From Bacteroidales bacterium (GTDB lineage Bacteria; Bacteroidota; Bacteroidia; Bacteroidales; UBA3824), in assembly GCA_017394445.1 (NCBI GenBank), contig JAFPYT010000325.1, positions 1-32,161 on the forward strand: a DNA stretch of 32,161 nucleotides. The letters run 5' to 3'. The position numbers were made by a program, and so were the translations under genes. The notes under the pieces were generated by a model. It was not told where the DNA came from and ran no database searches. It saw nothing but the letters and a program-made list of their open reading frames with translations. This document shows positions 8,240-16,744 of the stretch, in pieces; within the stretch, counting starts at the first letter, position 1; the number at the start of each line of letters is the position of its first letter.

Positions 8240-9247
8240 TTAGTGCATAATTTTGTACACCAACTCTTGCAAAAGTGCCCCTGGATCGGTGGTAGCGTTG
8301 CCCACTCCTTTGCTTTTTAGGTCGTATTCGCGGAGCAGCGATATTGCCTTTATCACTTTTGGTGCGGGAAATCGTTTTTGAGCTGCCTGATAATCTTTTA
8401 AAAAGAATGGATTGCAGCCAAGTGCCGCCGCTTGAGTGCGCGAATCGTCGCGGATATGCTGGTTGAAAATCAGCAGTTTGCAAAAATATCCGTATAATGC
8501 GGTGATAGTGAGCACAAGTGGGTTGTCTTTCTGATTTTTAGAAAAATGGTCTACAATACGGGCGGCTTTGAGCACATCGCCTGTCCCAATGGCATTTTGC
8601 AATTCAAAATTGTTGTAATCTTTGCTTATGCCGATATTGTCTTGAATGTTGGCGGGCGAAATATTTGTGCCTGCTGGCAATGCAATGGCGAGTTTGTCTA
8701 TTTCGTTGGCAATTTTTGAAAGATCGTTGCCGAGATAGTCGGTAAGAAGGCGCAGCGCAACGGGGTCGATAGTGTAGCCTTTGTCTTTGATGTAGCTTTC
8801 TGCCCACGACGGTATCTTGTTGTCGTAAAGTTTTTTAGAGGTAAAAAGCACACCAGTTTTTTCGATAGCTGAGGCAAGTTTTTTGCGTTTGTCTAATTCT
8901 TTGTATTTGTGACACAGCACAAGAATGGTGGTTTTTTGAGGCTTTTGTACATAAAATACAAGGTCTTCGATTTTTTTCAAATCTTGCGCCTCTTTTACTA
9001 TCACCACCTGATGCTCAGCCATCATAGGAAACCTCTTCGACAGATTGTCTAAGTTTGCAACATCGGTATCCTTACCGTAAACTATGGTTTGATTAAAAGT
9101 TTTTTCGTCGTCGGTGAGGACATTTTTTTCGATATACGCCGCAATTTGGTCAATAAAATATGGCTCATCGCCCTGCAAAAGGTAGATGGGCGCATATTTT
9201 TTGGCTTTGAGGTCTGCCATTATGCCTTCGTATGTAGATGCCGCCAT
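8240..9247 (-). CDS. holA: DNA polymerase III subunit delta
   Basis: A 335-residue protein matching the clamp-loader delta subunit, which opens the beta sliding clamp during replication. The family signature is clear: an N-terminal AAA-like domain with YLLQGDEPYFIDQ near residues 22-34, the conserved FNQTIVYGKD strand, and LSKRFPMMAEHQVVIVKEAQ near 70-90. The middle domain contains LTDYLGNDLSKIANEIDKL. The C-terminal collar domain carries the NPLVLTITALYGYFCKLL segment. Length is normal for the family. It starts at the ATG at 9247, 11 bp downstream of the AMP nucleosidase gene, so the two are probably cotranscribed. Confidence 0.95.
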   Translation of the reverse strand: MAASTYEGIMADLKAKKYAPIYLLQGDEPYFIDQIAAYIEKNVLTDDEKTFNQTIVYGKDTDVANLDNLSKRFPMMAEHQVVIVKEAQDLKKIEDLVFYVQKPQKTTILVLCHKYKELDKRKKLASAIEKTGVLFTSKKLYDNKIPSWAESYIKDKGYTIDPVALRLLTDYLGNDLSKIANEIDKLAIALPAGTNISPANIQDNIGISKDYNNFELQNAIGTGDVLKAARIVDHFSKNQKDNPLVLTITALYGYFCKLLIFNQHIRDDSRTQAAALGCNPFFLKDYQAAQKRFPAPKVIKAISLLREYDLKSKGVGNATTDPGALLQELVYKIMH

Positions 9248-9258
9248 TTTGCAATGTT

Positions 9259-10029
9259 TTAAAAGCGCAAGTGTTTAACACTCTGACAATTGTTGATAAT
9301 TTCTTTGAGCGACTTGATGCCTATTTCGAGATGCTGGTCTACATAATCGTGAGTAACCTTGTTGTCGGATTCGCGAGTTTTTACGCCCGACGAAATCATA
9401 GGCTGGTCGGATACCAATAGCAGTGCGCCAGTGGGAATCTGGTTTTTGAACCCAACGGTAAATAGAGTTGCGGTTTCCATATCCACAGCCATAGTGCGTA
9501 TTGTGCGGAGATATTCTTTAAAATCGTCGTCCCATTCCCACACGCGGCGGTTGGTGGTGTATACAGTGCCTGTCCAATAGTCGCGGCCGGTGTCGCGCAC
9601 CATTGCCGAAACTGCACGTTGAAGGTTGAACGCAGGTAATGCAGGCACTTCGGGCGGGAGATATGCATTGCTTGTACCCTCGCCACGGATAGCGGCAATT
9701 GGCAGGATTAGGTCGCCTAACTGGTTGATACGCTTTAATCCGCCGCATTTGCCAAGAAACAGCACTGCCTCAGGACGAACCGCGCTCAGCAAGTCCATAA
9801 TGGTGGCAGCGTTTGGGCTTCCCATTCCAAAATTGATGATAGTGATACCCTCTGCCGATGCGTTAGGCATGTTTTTGTCGTCGCCCAAGATAGGCACGTT
9901 GTACTTGTTGGCAAATAGTTCCACATAGTGCTGAAAGTTGGTAAGCAGTATATGCTTGTCGAAATTTTCGAGTTCGCGCCCGGTGTATCGGGGCAGCCAA
10001 TTGTTTACAATTTCTTCTTTGGTTCTCAT
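9259..10029 (-). CDS. amn: AMP nucleosidase (short Bacteroidota form)
   Basis: A 256-residue member of the NP-I nucleoside phosphorylase family that hydrolyses AMP to adenine and ribose 5-phosphate. Visible features are the phosphate-site glycine strand IINFGMGSPNAATIMDLL, the GKCGGLK loop, the nucleoside-site glutamate in AVDMETATLF, and the catalytic-type aspartate in LVSDQPM. It lacks the extra N-terminal domain of the E. coli enzyme (about 480 residues), as is usual for Bacteroidota proteins with this annotation. It is the first gene before holA on the same strand and is divergent from the HsdR_N-like gene 48 bp away. A uridine or purine phosphorylase is the main alternative. The start is the ATG at 10029. 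Confidence 0.85.
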   Translation of the reverse strand: MRTKEEIVNNWLPRYTGRELENFDKHILLTNFQHYVELFANKYNVPILGDDKNMPNASAEGITIINFGMGSPNAATIMDLLSAVRPEAVLFLGKCGGLKRINQLGDLILPIAAIRGEGTSNAYLPPEVPALPAFNLQRAVSAMVRDTGRDYWTGTVYTTNRRVWEWDDDFKEYLRTIRTMAVDMETATLFTVGFKNQIPTGALLLVSDQPMISSGVKTRESDNKVTHDYVDQHLEIGIKSLKEIINNCQSVKHLRF

Positions 10030-10077
10030 GTTTCAAATTTTTTTATTAGTTTCGCCTTGTTTTATTTCCACAAAGAT

Positions 10078-10524
10078 ATGCAAAAAATTAACTTACCGCC
10101 GTGTAATATTTCAATAAAAAACGGTTTACAAAATAAATACATTTTTGACATTATACGAAAAAAATATTTAGTGCTTACGCCCGAAGAGTGGGTGCGGCAG
10201 CATTTTGTGCATTTCCTTATTGATTATAAGCACTATCCGCAAAGTCTTATGCGCACCGAAAACGGGTTAAAACTATTCAACACCGTTAAACGAAGCGATA
10301 TTGTAATCTACAATCGCAATGCTGAGGCGGTGGCTTTGGTAGAATGTAAAGCTCCCGAAGTAAAAATTTCGCAAAGCACGTTCGACCAAATAGCCCGTTA
10401 TAATATTCATTTTAATGCACGTATATTAATGGTAACCAACGGAATAGATACCTATTGCGTAAGAATTGGCAACGACGGTAGTTATCAATTTATTCAGGAT
10501 ATTCCTGATTATAAAGATATTTAA
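10078..10524 (+). CDS. Stand-alone HsdR_N-like (PD-(D/E)xK) nuclease-fold protein
   Basis: A 148-residue protein resembling the N-terminal nuclease domain of type I restriction R subunits (HSDR_N_2 family). The PD-(D/E)xK core is visible as SDIVIYN (Asp74) and VALVECKAP (Glu89, Lys91), with an upstream VRQHFVHFLI helix that is typical of the family. No helicase part, methylase or specificity gene is nearby, so this is not a complete restriction system. Single-domain proteins of this sort are commonly found next to holA in Bacteroidota, and a housekeeping DNA-repair role is possible. I chose the ATG at 10078 because the longer frame from a GTG at 9928 would overlap amn. Its stop shares a TTAA with the convergent UbiA gene. 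Confidence 0.85.
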   Translation: MQKINLPPCNISIKNGLQNKYIFDIIRKKYLVLTPEEWVRQHFVHFLIDYKHYPQSLMRTENGLKLFNTVKRSDIVIYNRNAEAVALVECKAPEVKISQSTFDQIARYNIHFNARILMVTNGIDTYCVRIGNDGSYQFIQDIPDYKDI

Positions 10525-11477
10525 TCTTCAAATACCGACATAAAATTATATCTTACCACCAACAAAAAGAGTATGCCCGCCAACATTATCAGTTTGGCAA
10601 AGTTGGATGCAAAATGATACTGCTTTTTTTCTTTCATTGTCAACACTTTGTAAGCCAAAAATATAAGCGGCAGTATGAGCATTACCCCAAAATAAATAGC
10701 CGAAATAGTATCGCAAAGAAATTTGTGCCAAACCACTATCAAAGCTGCTATTGTGCAGGCTATTAGCACTACAATAACAATTTTTGAAGCCATTACGCCG
10801 ATAACCACAGGCACAGTGCTGCGGCCAATTTCGCGGTCGCCATCAATATCTTCGATGTCTTTGATTATTTCGCGGTAAAATGTTGTTACAAAGGCAAATA
10901 TGCCAAATGCACCTGCCCAATAGAACAAAAGGTTGAGGTCGTATACTCCGTTGACAATCATTACATTATCGGTAGCCATCTGACCTGGAATTTCGTATGC
11001 CACAGGCAACAGCGGAATCAATCCCGTAAGCAAAGCCACAATCACATTGCCGAGCAAAAACATTTTTTTGTAGGTGGAGGAATAAAACCACAGCAATCCC
11101 GACACAAAGGGAAAGAAAAATGCAAACACCCACACCCCGATACGCAGCGAAACCATCGCGCCAAGTATGCAGGCAACGATATTGAGTCCAAGATGCCAGG
11201 CAAGAGCGTTGCCTCGGCTAACATCTGTGCCTACCACCACATTGTCGGGACGGTTGATCATGTCGGATTTTGTGTCGAAATAATCGTTGATAATGTAACC
11301 ACCCGCAGCTATCATCACCGTGGCAGCAGTTAGAAATATGAAATCAAGCACGGTAAATGTGGGTTCAAGTTCGTAAAGCATAAGTATCGGGCGCACAAGG
11401 CACACGTTGATAAGCACTTGCAATAATGCTATCATCAATAGGTTTTTTACTCTTATAACTTTAAAAAATGCTTTCAT
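10521..11477 (-). CDS. UbiA-family prenyltransferase (GGGP geranylgeranyltransferase-like)
   Basis: A 318-residue integral membrane prenyltransferase with about eight or nine hydrophobic helices. The two Asp-rich motifs that bind the Mg-prenyl diphosphate are present: NDYFDTKSD at 64-72 and DIEDIDGD at 207-214, followed by REIGRSTVPV. Bacteroidota homologues are often annotated as geranylgeranylglycerol-phosphate geranylgeranyltransferase from similarity to the archaeal enzyme. The true acceptor, whether a lipid or a quinone, cannot be told here. Its 5' end overlaps the DUF2520 gene by 17 bases, so the two form an operon. Its stop codon overlaps that of the convergent HsdR_N-like gene. Confidence 0.85.
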   Translation of the reverse strand: MKAFFKVIRVKNLLMIALLQVLINVCLVRPILMLYELEPTFTVLDFIFLTAATVMIAAGGYIINDYFDTKSDMINRPDNVVVGTDVSRGNALAWHLGLNIVACILGAMVSLRIGVWVFAFFFPFVSGLLWFYSSTYKKMFLLGNVIVALLTGLIPLLPVAYEIPGQMATDNVMIVNGVYDLNLLFYWAGAFGIFAFVTTFYREIIKDIEDIDGDREIGRSTVPVVIGVMASKIVIVVLIACTIAALIVVWHKFLCDTISAIYFGVMLILPLIFLAYKVLTMKEKKQYHFASNFAKLIMLAGILFLLVVRYNFMSVFED

Positions 11478-12282
11478 TGTCTTTATTTTTAGGTTCTATA
11501 CCCGCAATTCCACCGGGATATGTTTTTGAAAACTCTGATATACTTTCGCTTATGTAACTGTAGATTTTTTTTAATGTGGGATATTGGTTTAGCATTTCGA
11601 GATGATAGTTGAGAATGCGTGTATCGTTGCGCACCGCAGGACCGCTTTGGCACAGTATAGGGTCGTTTTCTAACGCCTTGCGGATGGTTTCGTGGATGAG
11701 CGGTTCAAGAAGTGCATAATCCACATCTTCCTTAGCCATAAGCATTTTTGATGCGGCAATTACATGGTTGGTAAAATTGCAGGCAAACACTGCGCTAAGG
11801 TGCAGAATACGTCTTTGCGCCGAGGTCATTTCTCTCACATCGGTAGAAAGCGAATCGGCTAACAACTTTATTTTTTGAGCTGTAATTTCGTCGCTACTCT
11901 CTATCAGCAACGGCACATGGGCAAAGTCTACATTTACGCTTTTTGAAAACGTTTGTACGGGGTAAATTACACCGCATTTTTTGAAAAAACGTTTAAGCAC
12001 ATTAATGTCGGTTGTGCCGCTTGTATGAAGCACTATATGATTGGTTTTGAGTGCAGAAGCGGCAGAAACAATGCCATTGTCGGCGGTAACTATAAAATAA
12101 ATATCGGCGTATGGAGTAATCTTTTCCAACTCTAATACCGGCACTACCGAAAAGCGGTTGCACAGTTCGCGTACGTTGGAGGCAGTGCGTCCATACACGC
12201 CTACAACATTGTGTCCCGCCTTTTTCAACGCCGGAACAAGGCTCCATGCCACATTTCCCGATCCAAAAATAAAGATGTTCAT
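11461..12282 (-). CDS. Rossmann-fold/DUF2520 putative oxidoreductase
   Basis: A 273-residue protein with an N-terminal NAD(P)-binding Rossmann domain (IFIFGSGNVAWSLVPAL, a GxGNVA variant of the dinucleotide loop). A helical C-terminal DUF2520 domain follows (from about residue 130: YPVQTFSK, then LAVFACNFTNHVIAAS-like packing helices). The fold is related to F420-dependent and pyrroline-5-carboxylate reductases. The substrate is unknown. It overlaps the UbiA gene by 17 bases and is divergent from the shikimate gene. The intervening 88 bases contain a likely TTTG-type promoter in each direction. The start is the ATG at 12282, just before MNIFIFGSG. Confidence 0.85.
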   Translation of the reverse strand: MNIFIFGSGNVAWSLVPALKKAGHNVVGVYGRTASNVRELCNRFSVVPVLELEKITPYADIYFIVTADNGIVSAASALKTNHIVLHTSGTTDINVLKRFFKKCGVIYPVQTFSKSVNVDFAHVPLLIESSDEITAQKIKLLADSLSTDVREMTSAQRRILHLSAVFACNFTNHVIAASKMLMAKEDVDYALLEPLIHETIRKALENDPILCQSGPAVRNDTRILNYHLEMLNQYPTLKKIYSYISESISEFSKTYPGGIAGIEPKNKDNESIF

Positions 12283-12344
12283 CTTTCTGTAATAAAATAT
12301 TATGCAAAGATTAGAAAATATTTTTATTTAGCAAGTTTTTTTTG

Positions 12345-12352
12345 CAATTTTG
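12345..12352 (+). promoter_or_regulatory. Possible -7 element for the shikimate-elongasome operon
   Basis: CAATTTTG followed by CAC matches TAnnTTTG at seven of eight positions and lies 18 bases before the ATG at 12371, which is a common spacing in Bacteroidota. No clear TTTG is present 19-21 bases upstream. A similar weak element (AATCTTTG) is present on the other strand for the DUF2520 gene. Confidence 0.4.
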
Positions 12353-12370
12353 CACAAAAAAATTAGAAAA

Positions 12371-13675
12371 ATGCAAACCAACATATTGGCAGTAACGGGA
12401 AATCCAGTATTGCACAGCCTAAGTCCTGTGCTAATGAATGGTGCTATCAAAGCCAACAACTTACAATACAGATATTTAAGACTTTCGGCTAATTCTGCCG
12501 AAGAAGCCATTAAGGTATTTAAGCTCCTTGAAATGAAGGGAATGAACGTTACTGCGCCCTTTAAGCAAGATGTTATTCCTTTTCTCGATAAATTGACTGA
12601 TAATGCTAAAAAAGCGGGTGCAGTTAATTGCGTTTATCCCAAAAACGGCGTTCTCTGTGGCGACAATACAGATATCACTGGCGTAGAAATATGCTTGAAG
12701 CGTTATCCCGAATTTCTTAAAGATGGGAAAATGCTTGTTGTGGGTAGCGGAGGTGCCACTCAGGGGGTGATTATTGCAGGTCAGAATCTTGGTTTAAAGG
12801 TAACTGTGGCTGCAAGAAATCAAGAGGCATTACATAAATTGCAAGAAAGTTTCGGCGTAATGGTAGAGCCATTGCAAAATATTGAAAATCTTATAGTTAA
12901 TTACAAAATAATAGTTCAAGCACTGCCTTCGGGCGTTAAGGTTTTTGATCCCGAATTGCTGACAAAAGATTGCTTGATTTTGGATGCTAACTACAAGGAT
13001 TCGATTTTTGAACCTTTTATTAATAAAATTGGTTTTAAGTTTCTGTCGGGTAAAGATTGGCTTGTAAATCAAGCTGTTCCGGCTTTTGAAACTTTTACTG
13101 GTAGCTCCACCACTGCCGATACAATGTATCAGGCTTTGCAAAACTACACCTTTAAATATAGTAAACGAATTGCCCTGACAGGATTTATGGGTGTGGGCAA
13201 AACCACTTCGGGGAAAATTCTCGCCAAACTCACTGGCTACCGTTTTGTAGATATGGACGATGAGATTGAGGCTCAGGAAGGTATGAAAATTACCGAAATT
13301 TTCAAGACCAAAGGTGAAGATTATTTTAGAAAAATAGAAACCGACATGCTCCGTCGCTATGCCGGCGAACATAATATAATACTCTCGTGCGGAGGCGGCA
13401 CAGTAAAAAATGCCGTTAACCAAGAGATATTGCGAAACGATTTTGTAACGATATGGCTTTATGCCACAGCGCGTTACTGCATAGATGGATTGGATATTTC
13501 AAACCGTCCGCTGTTGCAGTGCGACAACCCTCTCAAAGCCGCCGAAACAATGCTTTCGGAGCGAATACCATTCTACGCTTCGTGCGCTTACGCCGTGGTG
13601 AGCGTAGAAAATTTAAAAACAGAACAAATTGCTCAAAAGGTTTATGAACAAATTAGTAGAACATTCGGAATATAA
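12371..13675 (+). CDS. aroE/aroK: Fused shikimate dehydrogenase-shikimate kinase
   Basis: A 434-residue two-domain enzyme for consecutive steps of chorismate synthesis: 3-dehydroshikimate to shikimate, then to shikimate 3-phosphate. Residues 4-255 are shikimate dehydrogenase, with the shikimate-binding HSLSP at 15-19, NVTAPFK with catalytic Lys65, GDNTD with Asp101, the NADP loop GSGGATQG at 125-132, and NQAVPAFETFTG at 233-244. Residues 265-434 are shikimate kinase, with Walker A GFMGVGKT at 271-278, DMDDE at 294-298, the FRKIE substrate Arg at 319-323, CGGGT at 340-344, and the lid NRPLL at 378-382. All key residues are intact, so both activities are expected. I use the ATG at 12371; a TTG 21 bases upstream adds only a basic tail. 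It overlaps aroA by 32 bases. Confidence 0.92.
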   Translation: MQTNILAVTGNPVLHSLSPVLMNGAIKANNLQYRYLRLSANSAEEAIKVFKLLEMKGMNVTAPFKQDVIPFLDKLTDNAKKAGAVNCVYPKNGVLCGDNTDITGVEICLKRYPEFLKDGKMLVVGSGGATQGVIIAGQNLGLKVTVAARNQEALHKLQESFGVMVEPLQNIENLIVNYKIIVQALPSGVKVFDPELLTKDCLILDANYKDSIFEPFINKIGFKFLSGKDWLVNQAVPAFETFTGSSTTADTMYQALQNYTFKYSKRIALTGFMGVGKTTSGKILAKLTGYRFVDMDDEIEAQEGMKITEIFKTKGEDYFRKIETDMLRRYAGEHNIILSCGGGTVKNAVNQEILRNDFVTIWLYATARYCIDGLDISNRPLLQCDNPLKAAETMLSERIPFYASCAYAVVSVENLKTEQIAQKVYEQISRTFGI

Positions 13676-14882
13676 CGCGGATTTTACCATCCCGTCGTCA
13701 AAAAGTTATATGCAACGTGCTGTGGCATTGGCAATTCTCGCCGATGGCAAAACTGTGCTGCACAATCCTGATTTTAGCAACGATTCGCTGGCTATAATCG
13801 AAATAGCCCGCAAACTTGGTTGTAGCGTGCAAAACAGCTCCGACCGTGTGGAAATCAAAACATTCAACACCATTACCGAAACCAATCTTTCGGTAGGTGA
13901 GGCGGGCTTAGGGCTCAGGCTTTTTACGCCGGTGTGCTGCCTTTTTGGAACTAATATTACCATTGGCGGCTACGGCACATTGCTCAAACGTCCTATGCTT
14001 ATGATGGAAAAACCGCTTGCCGACCTTGGCGCAAAGGTGAAAACTACCAACGGATATATTCCTATCACTATTTCGGGTAAACTCACCGGCGGCGAAACCG
14101 AAATTGACGGCAGCGAAAGTTCGCAGTTTCTTACAGGTTTGCTAACTGCCTTACCCTTAGCCGAAAAAGATTCTATTATCCGTGTAAAAAATCTCAAAAG
14201 TACGCCATACGTGGATATGACTTTGGATATTATCAAACGTTTTGGCGGTGAAATCACCAACTACAACTATCAGACATTCGGCATCAAGGGCGGACAAAAG
14301 TATCATGGTATCAACTATACCGTGGAGGGCGATTGGAGCAGTGCGTCGGGACATTTAATTGCCGGTGCAACAGCCGGAAGTGCAACTATTTACGGTCTTA
14401 ATCCCGCTTCGCTTCAAGCCGACAAAGCCATTATCAACGTGCTGATGAATTGCGGCGCACATATCGAAATCGACACTGAAAAAGTTGTGGTAAAAAAACG
14501 TGAGTTGAATGCATTCCGTTTTGATGCCACCGATAGTCCCGACCTTTTCCCCGTGCTTGCAAGTCTCGCCGCTCAGTGCAATGGTGTATCTATTATAAAA
14601 GGTGTAACCCGCCTTGCACACAAAGAGAGCAACCGCGCACTTGCTATTCAAGAAGAATTTGGCAAGTTGGGCATCAACATACAGTTAGATAGCGATAACA
14701 TGCTTATCACCGGCGGAAAAATTACTGGCGGAAGAGTATCAAGCCACAAAGACCACCGTATGGCAATGGCGCTCGCTATTGCGGGTCTTAATGCTGTTAA
14801 TCCTGTGCAAATAGATGATGCCGACGCTGTTAGCAAATCGTACCCAAAATTTTGGGACCATTTTTATATGTCGCTTAAATAA
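13644..14882 (+). CDS. aroA: 3-phosphoshikimate 1-carboxyvinyltransferase (EPSP synthase)
   Basis: A 412-residue EPSP synthase, which joins shikimate 3-phosphate and phosphoenolpyruvate. Conserved features include PSSKSYMQRA near residues 18-27 (PEP/phosphoshikimate Lys and Arg), the divergent AGLGLRLFTP in place of the usual NAGTxxR loop, ESSQFLTGLL, the catalytic aspartate in DSPDLFPVLA, RLAHKESNRA, and SHKDHRMAMALAIAG near the end. It acts directly after the fused dehydrogenase-kinase, so three successive enzymes come from two overlapping genes. The ATG at 13644 is preferred over a TTG at 13629, giving a 32-base overlap with the previous gene. The stop and the next start overlap (TAATG). 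Confidence 0.93.
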   Translation: MNKLVEHSEYNADFTIPSSKSYMQRAVALAILADGKTVLHNPDFSNDSLAIIEIARKLGCSVQNSSDRVEIKTFNTITETNLSVGEAGLGLRLFTPVCCLFGTNITIGGYGTLLKRPMLMMEKPLADLGAKVKTTNGYIPITISGKLTGGETEIDGSESSQFLTGLLTALPLAEKDSIIRVKNLKSTPYVDMTLDIIKRFGGEITNYNYQTFGIKGGQKYHGINYTVEGDWSSASGHLIAGATAGSATIYGLNPASLQADKAIINVLMNCGAHIEIDTEKVVVKKRELNAFRFDATDSPDLFPVLASLAAQCNGVSIIKGVTRLAHKESNRALAIQEEFGKLGINIQLDSDNMLITGGKITGGRVSSHKDHRMAMALAIAGLNAVNPVQIDDADAVSKSYPKFWDHFYMSLK

Positions 14883-16744
14883 TGAAACAGTACAACTCAC
14901 ATAAGATATATAATATCAGCCTGATATTCATTATTATAATGCTGACCTACGTGGTAAAGTTGTTCTGCATTCAAGTTTTGGATTCGCAGTACAAAATGTC
15001 GGCAGAGAGTAATGTGTTTAGGCGTGTGGTAGACTATCCCGCTCGAGGATTGGTGTTTGACCGTAACGACAAGTTGTTGGTTTACAACGAATCAAGTTAC
15101 GACCTTGTGGCTGTGCCAAACAAAGTGCCGCCGTTCGACACCGTTGACCTCTGCAATATTCTTGGCATATCGGTTGAGGCGTTTAAGGCAGAGTTTCAAA
15201 AGGCTGTAAAATATGCTCCATACAAGGAAAGCGTTATCCATAAGCAAATTACCAAACAGCGTTACTCGTATTTGCAAGAAAAAATGTATAAGTTTATCGG
15301 GTTTGACGTTCAGGAGCGTACCGCCCGTCGCTACGAGTATAATGGTGCAGCGCATGTTCTCGGTTATGTGCGCGAGGCCGACCAAAAATTTATCGAGGCT
15401 AATCCTTACTACAAACCCGGCGACTATATCGGTGTGGCTGGTATCGAAAAATCTTACGAAGAGGTTTTGCGTGGCAAAAAGGGTCAAAAAATCTACGTTG
15501 TTGACGTAAGAAACCGTATTCAAGGTAGTTACATGGACGGTAAAAACGACACCGCTGCCGTTGTGGGCAAAAACATAACTTCTACTCTCGACATCGATTT
15601 GCAAATGTATGGCGAGGAGCTTATGCGCAACAAAATTGGCAGCATTGTGGCAATTGAACCCGAAACCGGCGAAATTCTTGCTCTTGTAAGTTCGCCCGGA
15701 TATGATCCTAACCTTTTGGTGGGTAGCGATTTGGCTATAAATTATCCTAAGTTGCTGCGCGAAAACTTTACGCCAATGTTTAACCGCGCTATTATGGCGT
15801 GCTATCCTCCGGGGTCTACTTTTAAACCCATCAACGCTCTTGTGGGATTGCAAGAGGGGATTATTACACCAAGTTCGGCTTTCCCGTGTAATGGCGGTTT
15901 TAGTATTGGTAGTCACGTGGTTAAGTGTCACCATGCAGGAAGTCTCGATCTTGTGCCAGCTATTCAGCACTCGTGCAATGCATATTTCTGTTACGAGTTT
16001 ACCAAAATTATTGGCGACAAAAAATACCGCCGTGCCGACAGTGCTTATTCTAATTGGCGTCGCAGAGTGCAGAGCTTTGGGCTTGGCGTAAAACTCGGTA
16101 GCGACCTTTCGCAAGAAAACAAAGGAATTATCTATACCAAAGATTATTACAACAAGTTTTATGGCGAAGGGCATTGGAGCGCGTTTACAATTATTTCGCT
16201 CTCTATCGGTCAGGGTGAGTTGAGCTTTACGCCTTTGCAAATTTGTAATGCCTGCGCCACCATTGCCAACCGTGGATATTATGTTATTCCTCACATTGTT
16301 AAGCACATCGAAGGTCAAGACACCATTGCCCACCGACTTACCGAACATCAAAACACCGGCATCGACCCCCGACATTTTGAACCCGTAATTCAAGGTATGC
16401 GTGCTGTGTGCGAATATGGTACGGGACGTTCGGCACAAGTTCCCGGCATAGCAGTTTGTGGCAAAACAGGAACAGCCCAAAACCCTCACGGCAAAGACCA
16501 CTCGATTTTTGAGGCGTTTGCACCTATGGAAAATCCCAAAATTGCAGTTGCCGTCTATGTGGAAAATGGCGGATACGGAGCCACTTACGCCGCACCAATA
16601 GCAGGATTAATGATAGAAAAATATCTCAAAGGCGAGGTTTCGCGCAAAGACGTAGAAAAGCGTATGCTCGATGCCGACCTAATTGGTCCGCTTTTGCAAA
16701 ATATGAAACAAGACTCAGTTAAAGCAGCAGCCAAAAAACTATGA
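14882..16744 (+). CDS. mrdA: Penicillin-binding protein 2 (elongasome transpeptidase)
   Basis: A 620-residue class B PBP, the D,D-transpeptidase partner of RodA in lateral wall synthesis. A short cytoplasmic tail and one membrane anchor at about 11-32 (YNISLIFIIIMLTYVVKLF) precede the pedestal domain with its RGLVFDRN motif at 55-62. Transpeptidase motifs are complete: STFK at 312-315 with the acyl-enzyme Ser312, SCN at 364-366, and KTG at 528-530 in CGKTGTAQNP. The ATG overlaps the aroA stop by one base and the stop overlaps the rodA start (ATGA), so translation is probably coupled along the chain. A second class B PBP such as FtsI is unlikely because RodA follows directly. Confidence 0.93.
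   Translation: MKQYNSHKIYNISLIFIIIMLTYVVKLFCIQVLDSQYKMSAESNVFRRVVDYPARGLVFDRNDKLLVYNESSYDLVAVPNKVPPFDTVDLCNILGISVEAFKAEFQKAVKYAPYKESVIHKQITKQRYSYLQEKMYKFIGFDVQERTARRYEYNGAAHVLGYVREADQKFIEANPYYKPGDYIGVAGIEKSYEEVLRGKKGQKIYVVDVRNRIQGSYMDGKNDTAAVVGKNITSTLDIDLQMYGEELMRNKIGSIVAIEPETGEILALVSSPGYDPNLLVGSDLAINYPKLLRENFTPMFNRAIMACYPPGSTFKPINALVGLQEGIITPSSAFPCNGGFSIGSHVVKCHHAGSLDLVPAIQHSCNAYFCYEFTKIIGDKKYRRADSAYSNWRRRVQSFGLGVKLGSDLSQENKGIIYTKDYYNKFYGEGHWSAFTIISLSIGQGELSFTPLQICNACATIANRGYYVIPHIVKHIEGQDTIAHRLTEHQNTGIDPRHFEPVIQGMRAVCEYGTGRSAQVPGIAVCGKTGTAQNPHGKDHSIFEAFAPMENPKIAVAVYVENGGYGATYAAPIAGLMIEKYLKGEVSRKDVEKRMLDADLIGPLLQNMKQDSVKAAAKKL

Noticed and set aside
9928-10077. N-terminal extension of the HsdR_N-like gene from a GTG
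   Set aside because: It overlaps the amn gene by 102 bases and encodes sequence unlike the family. The ATG at 10078 gives a complete domain.
10078-10524. A type I restriction-modification locus
   Set aside because: Only the N-terminal nuclease-like domain is present. No helicase, methylase or specificity subunit lies in the flanking genes.
12350-12370. TTG start for the fused shikimate enzyme
   Set aside because: It adds seven basic residues before the conserved NILAVTGNP start and overlaps the likely -7 element.
15092-16501. 469-residue open frame on the minus strand
   Set aside because: It lies entirely inside mrdA, whose motifs are complete. The translation shows no domain and is rich in Asn, His and Phe as expected from an antisense frame.
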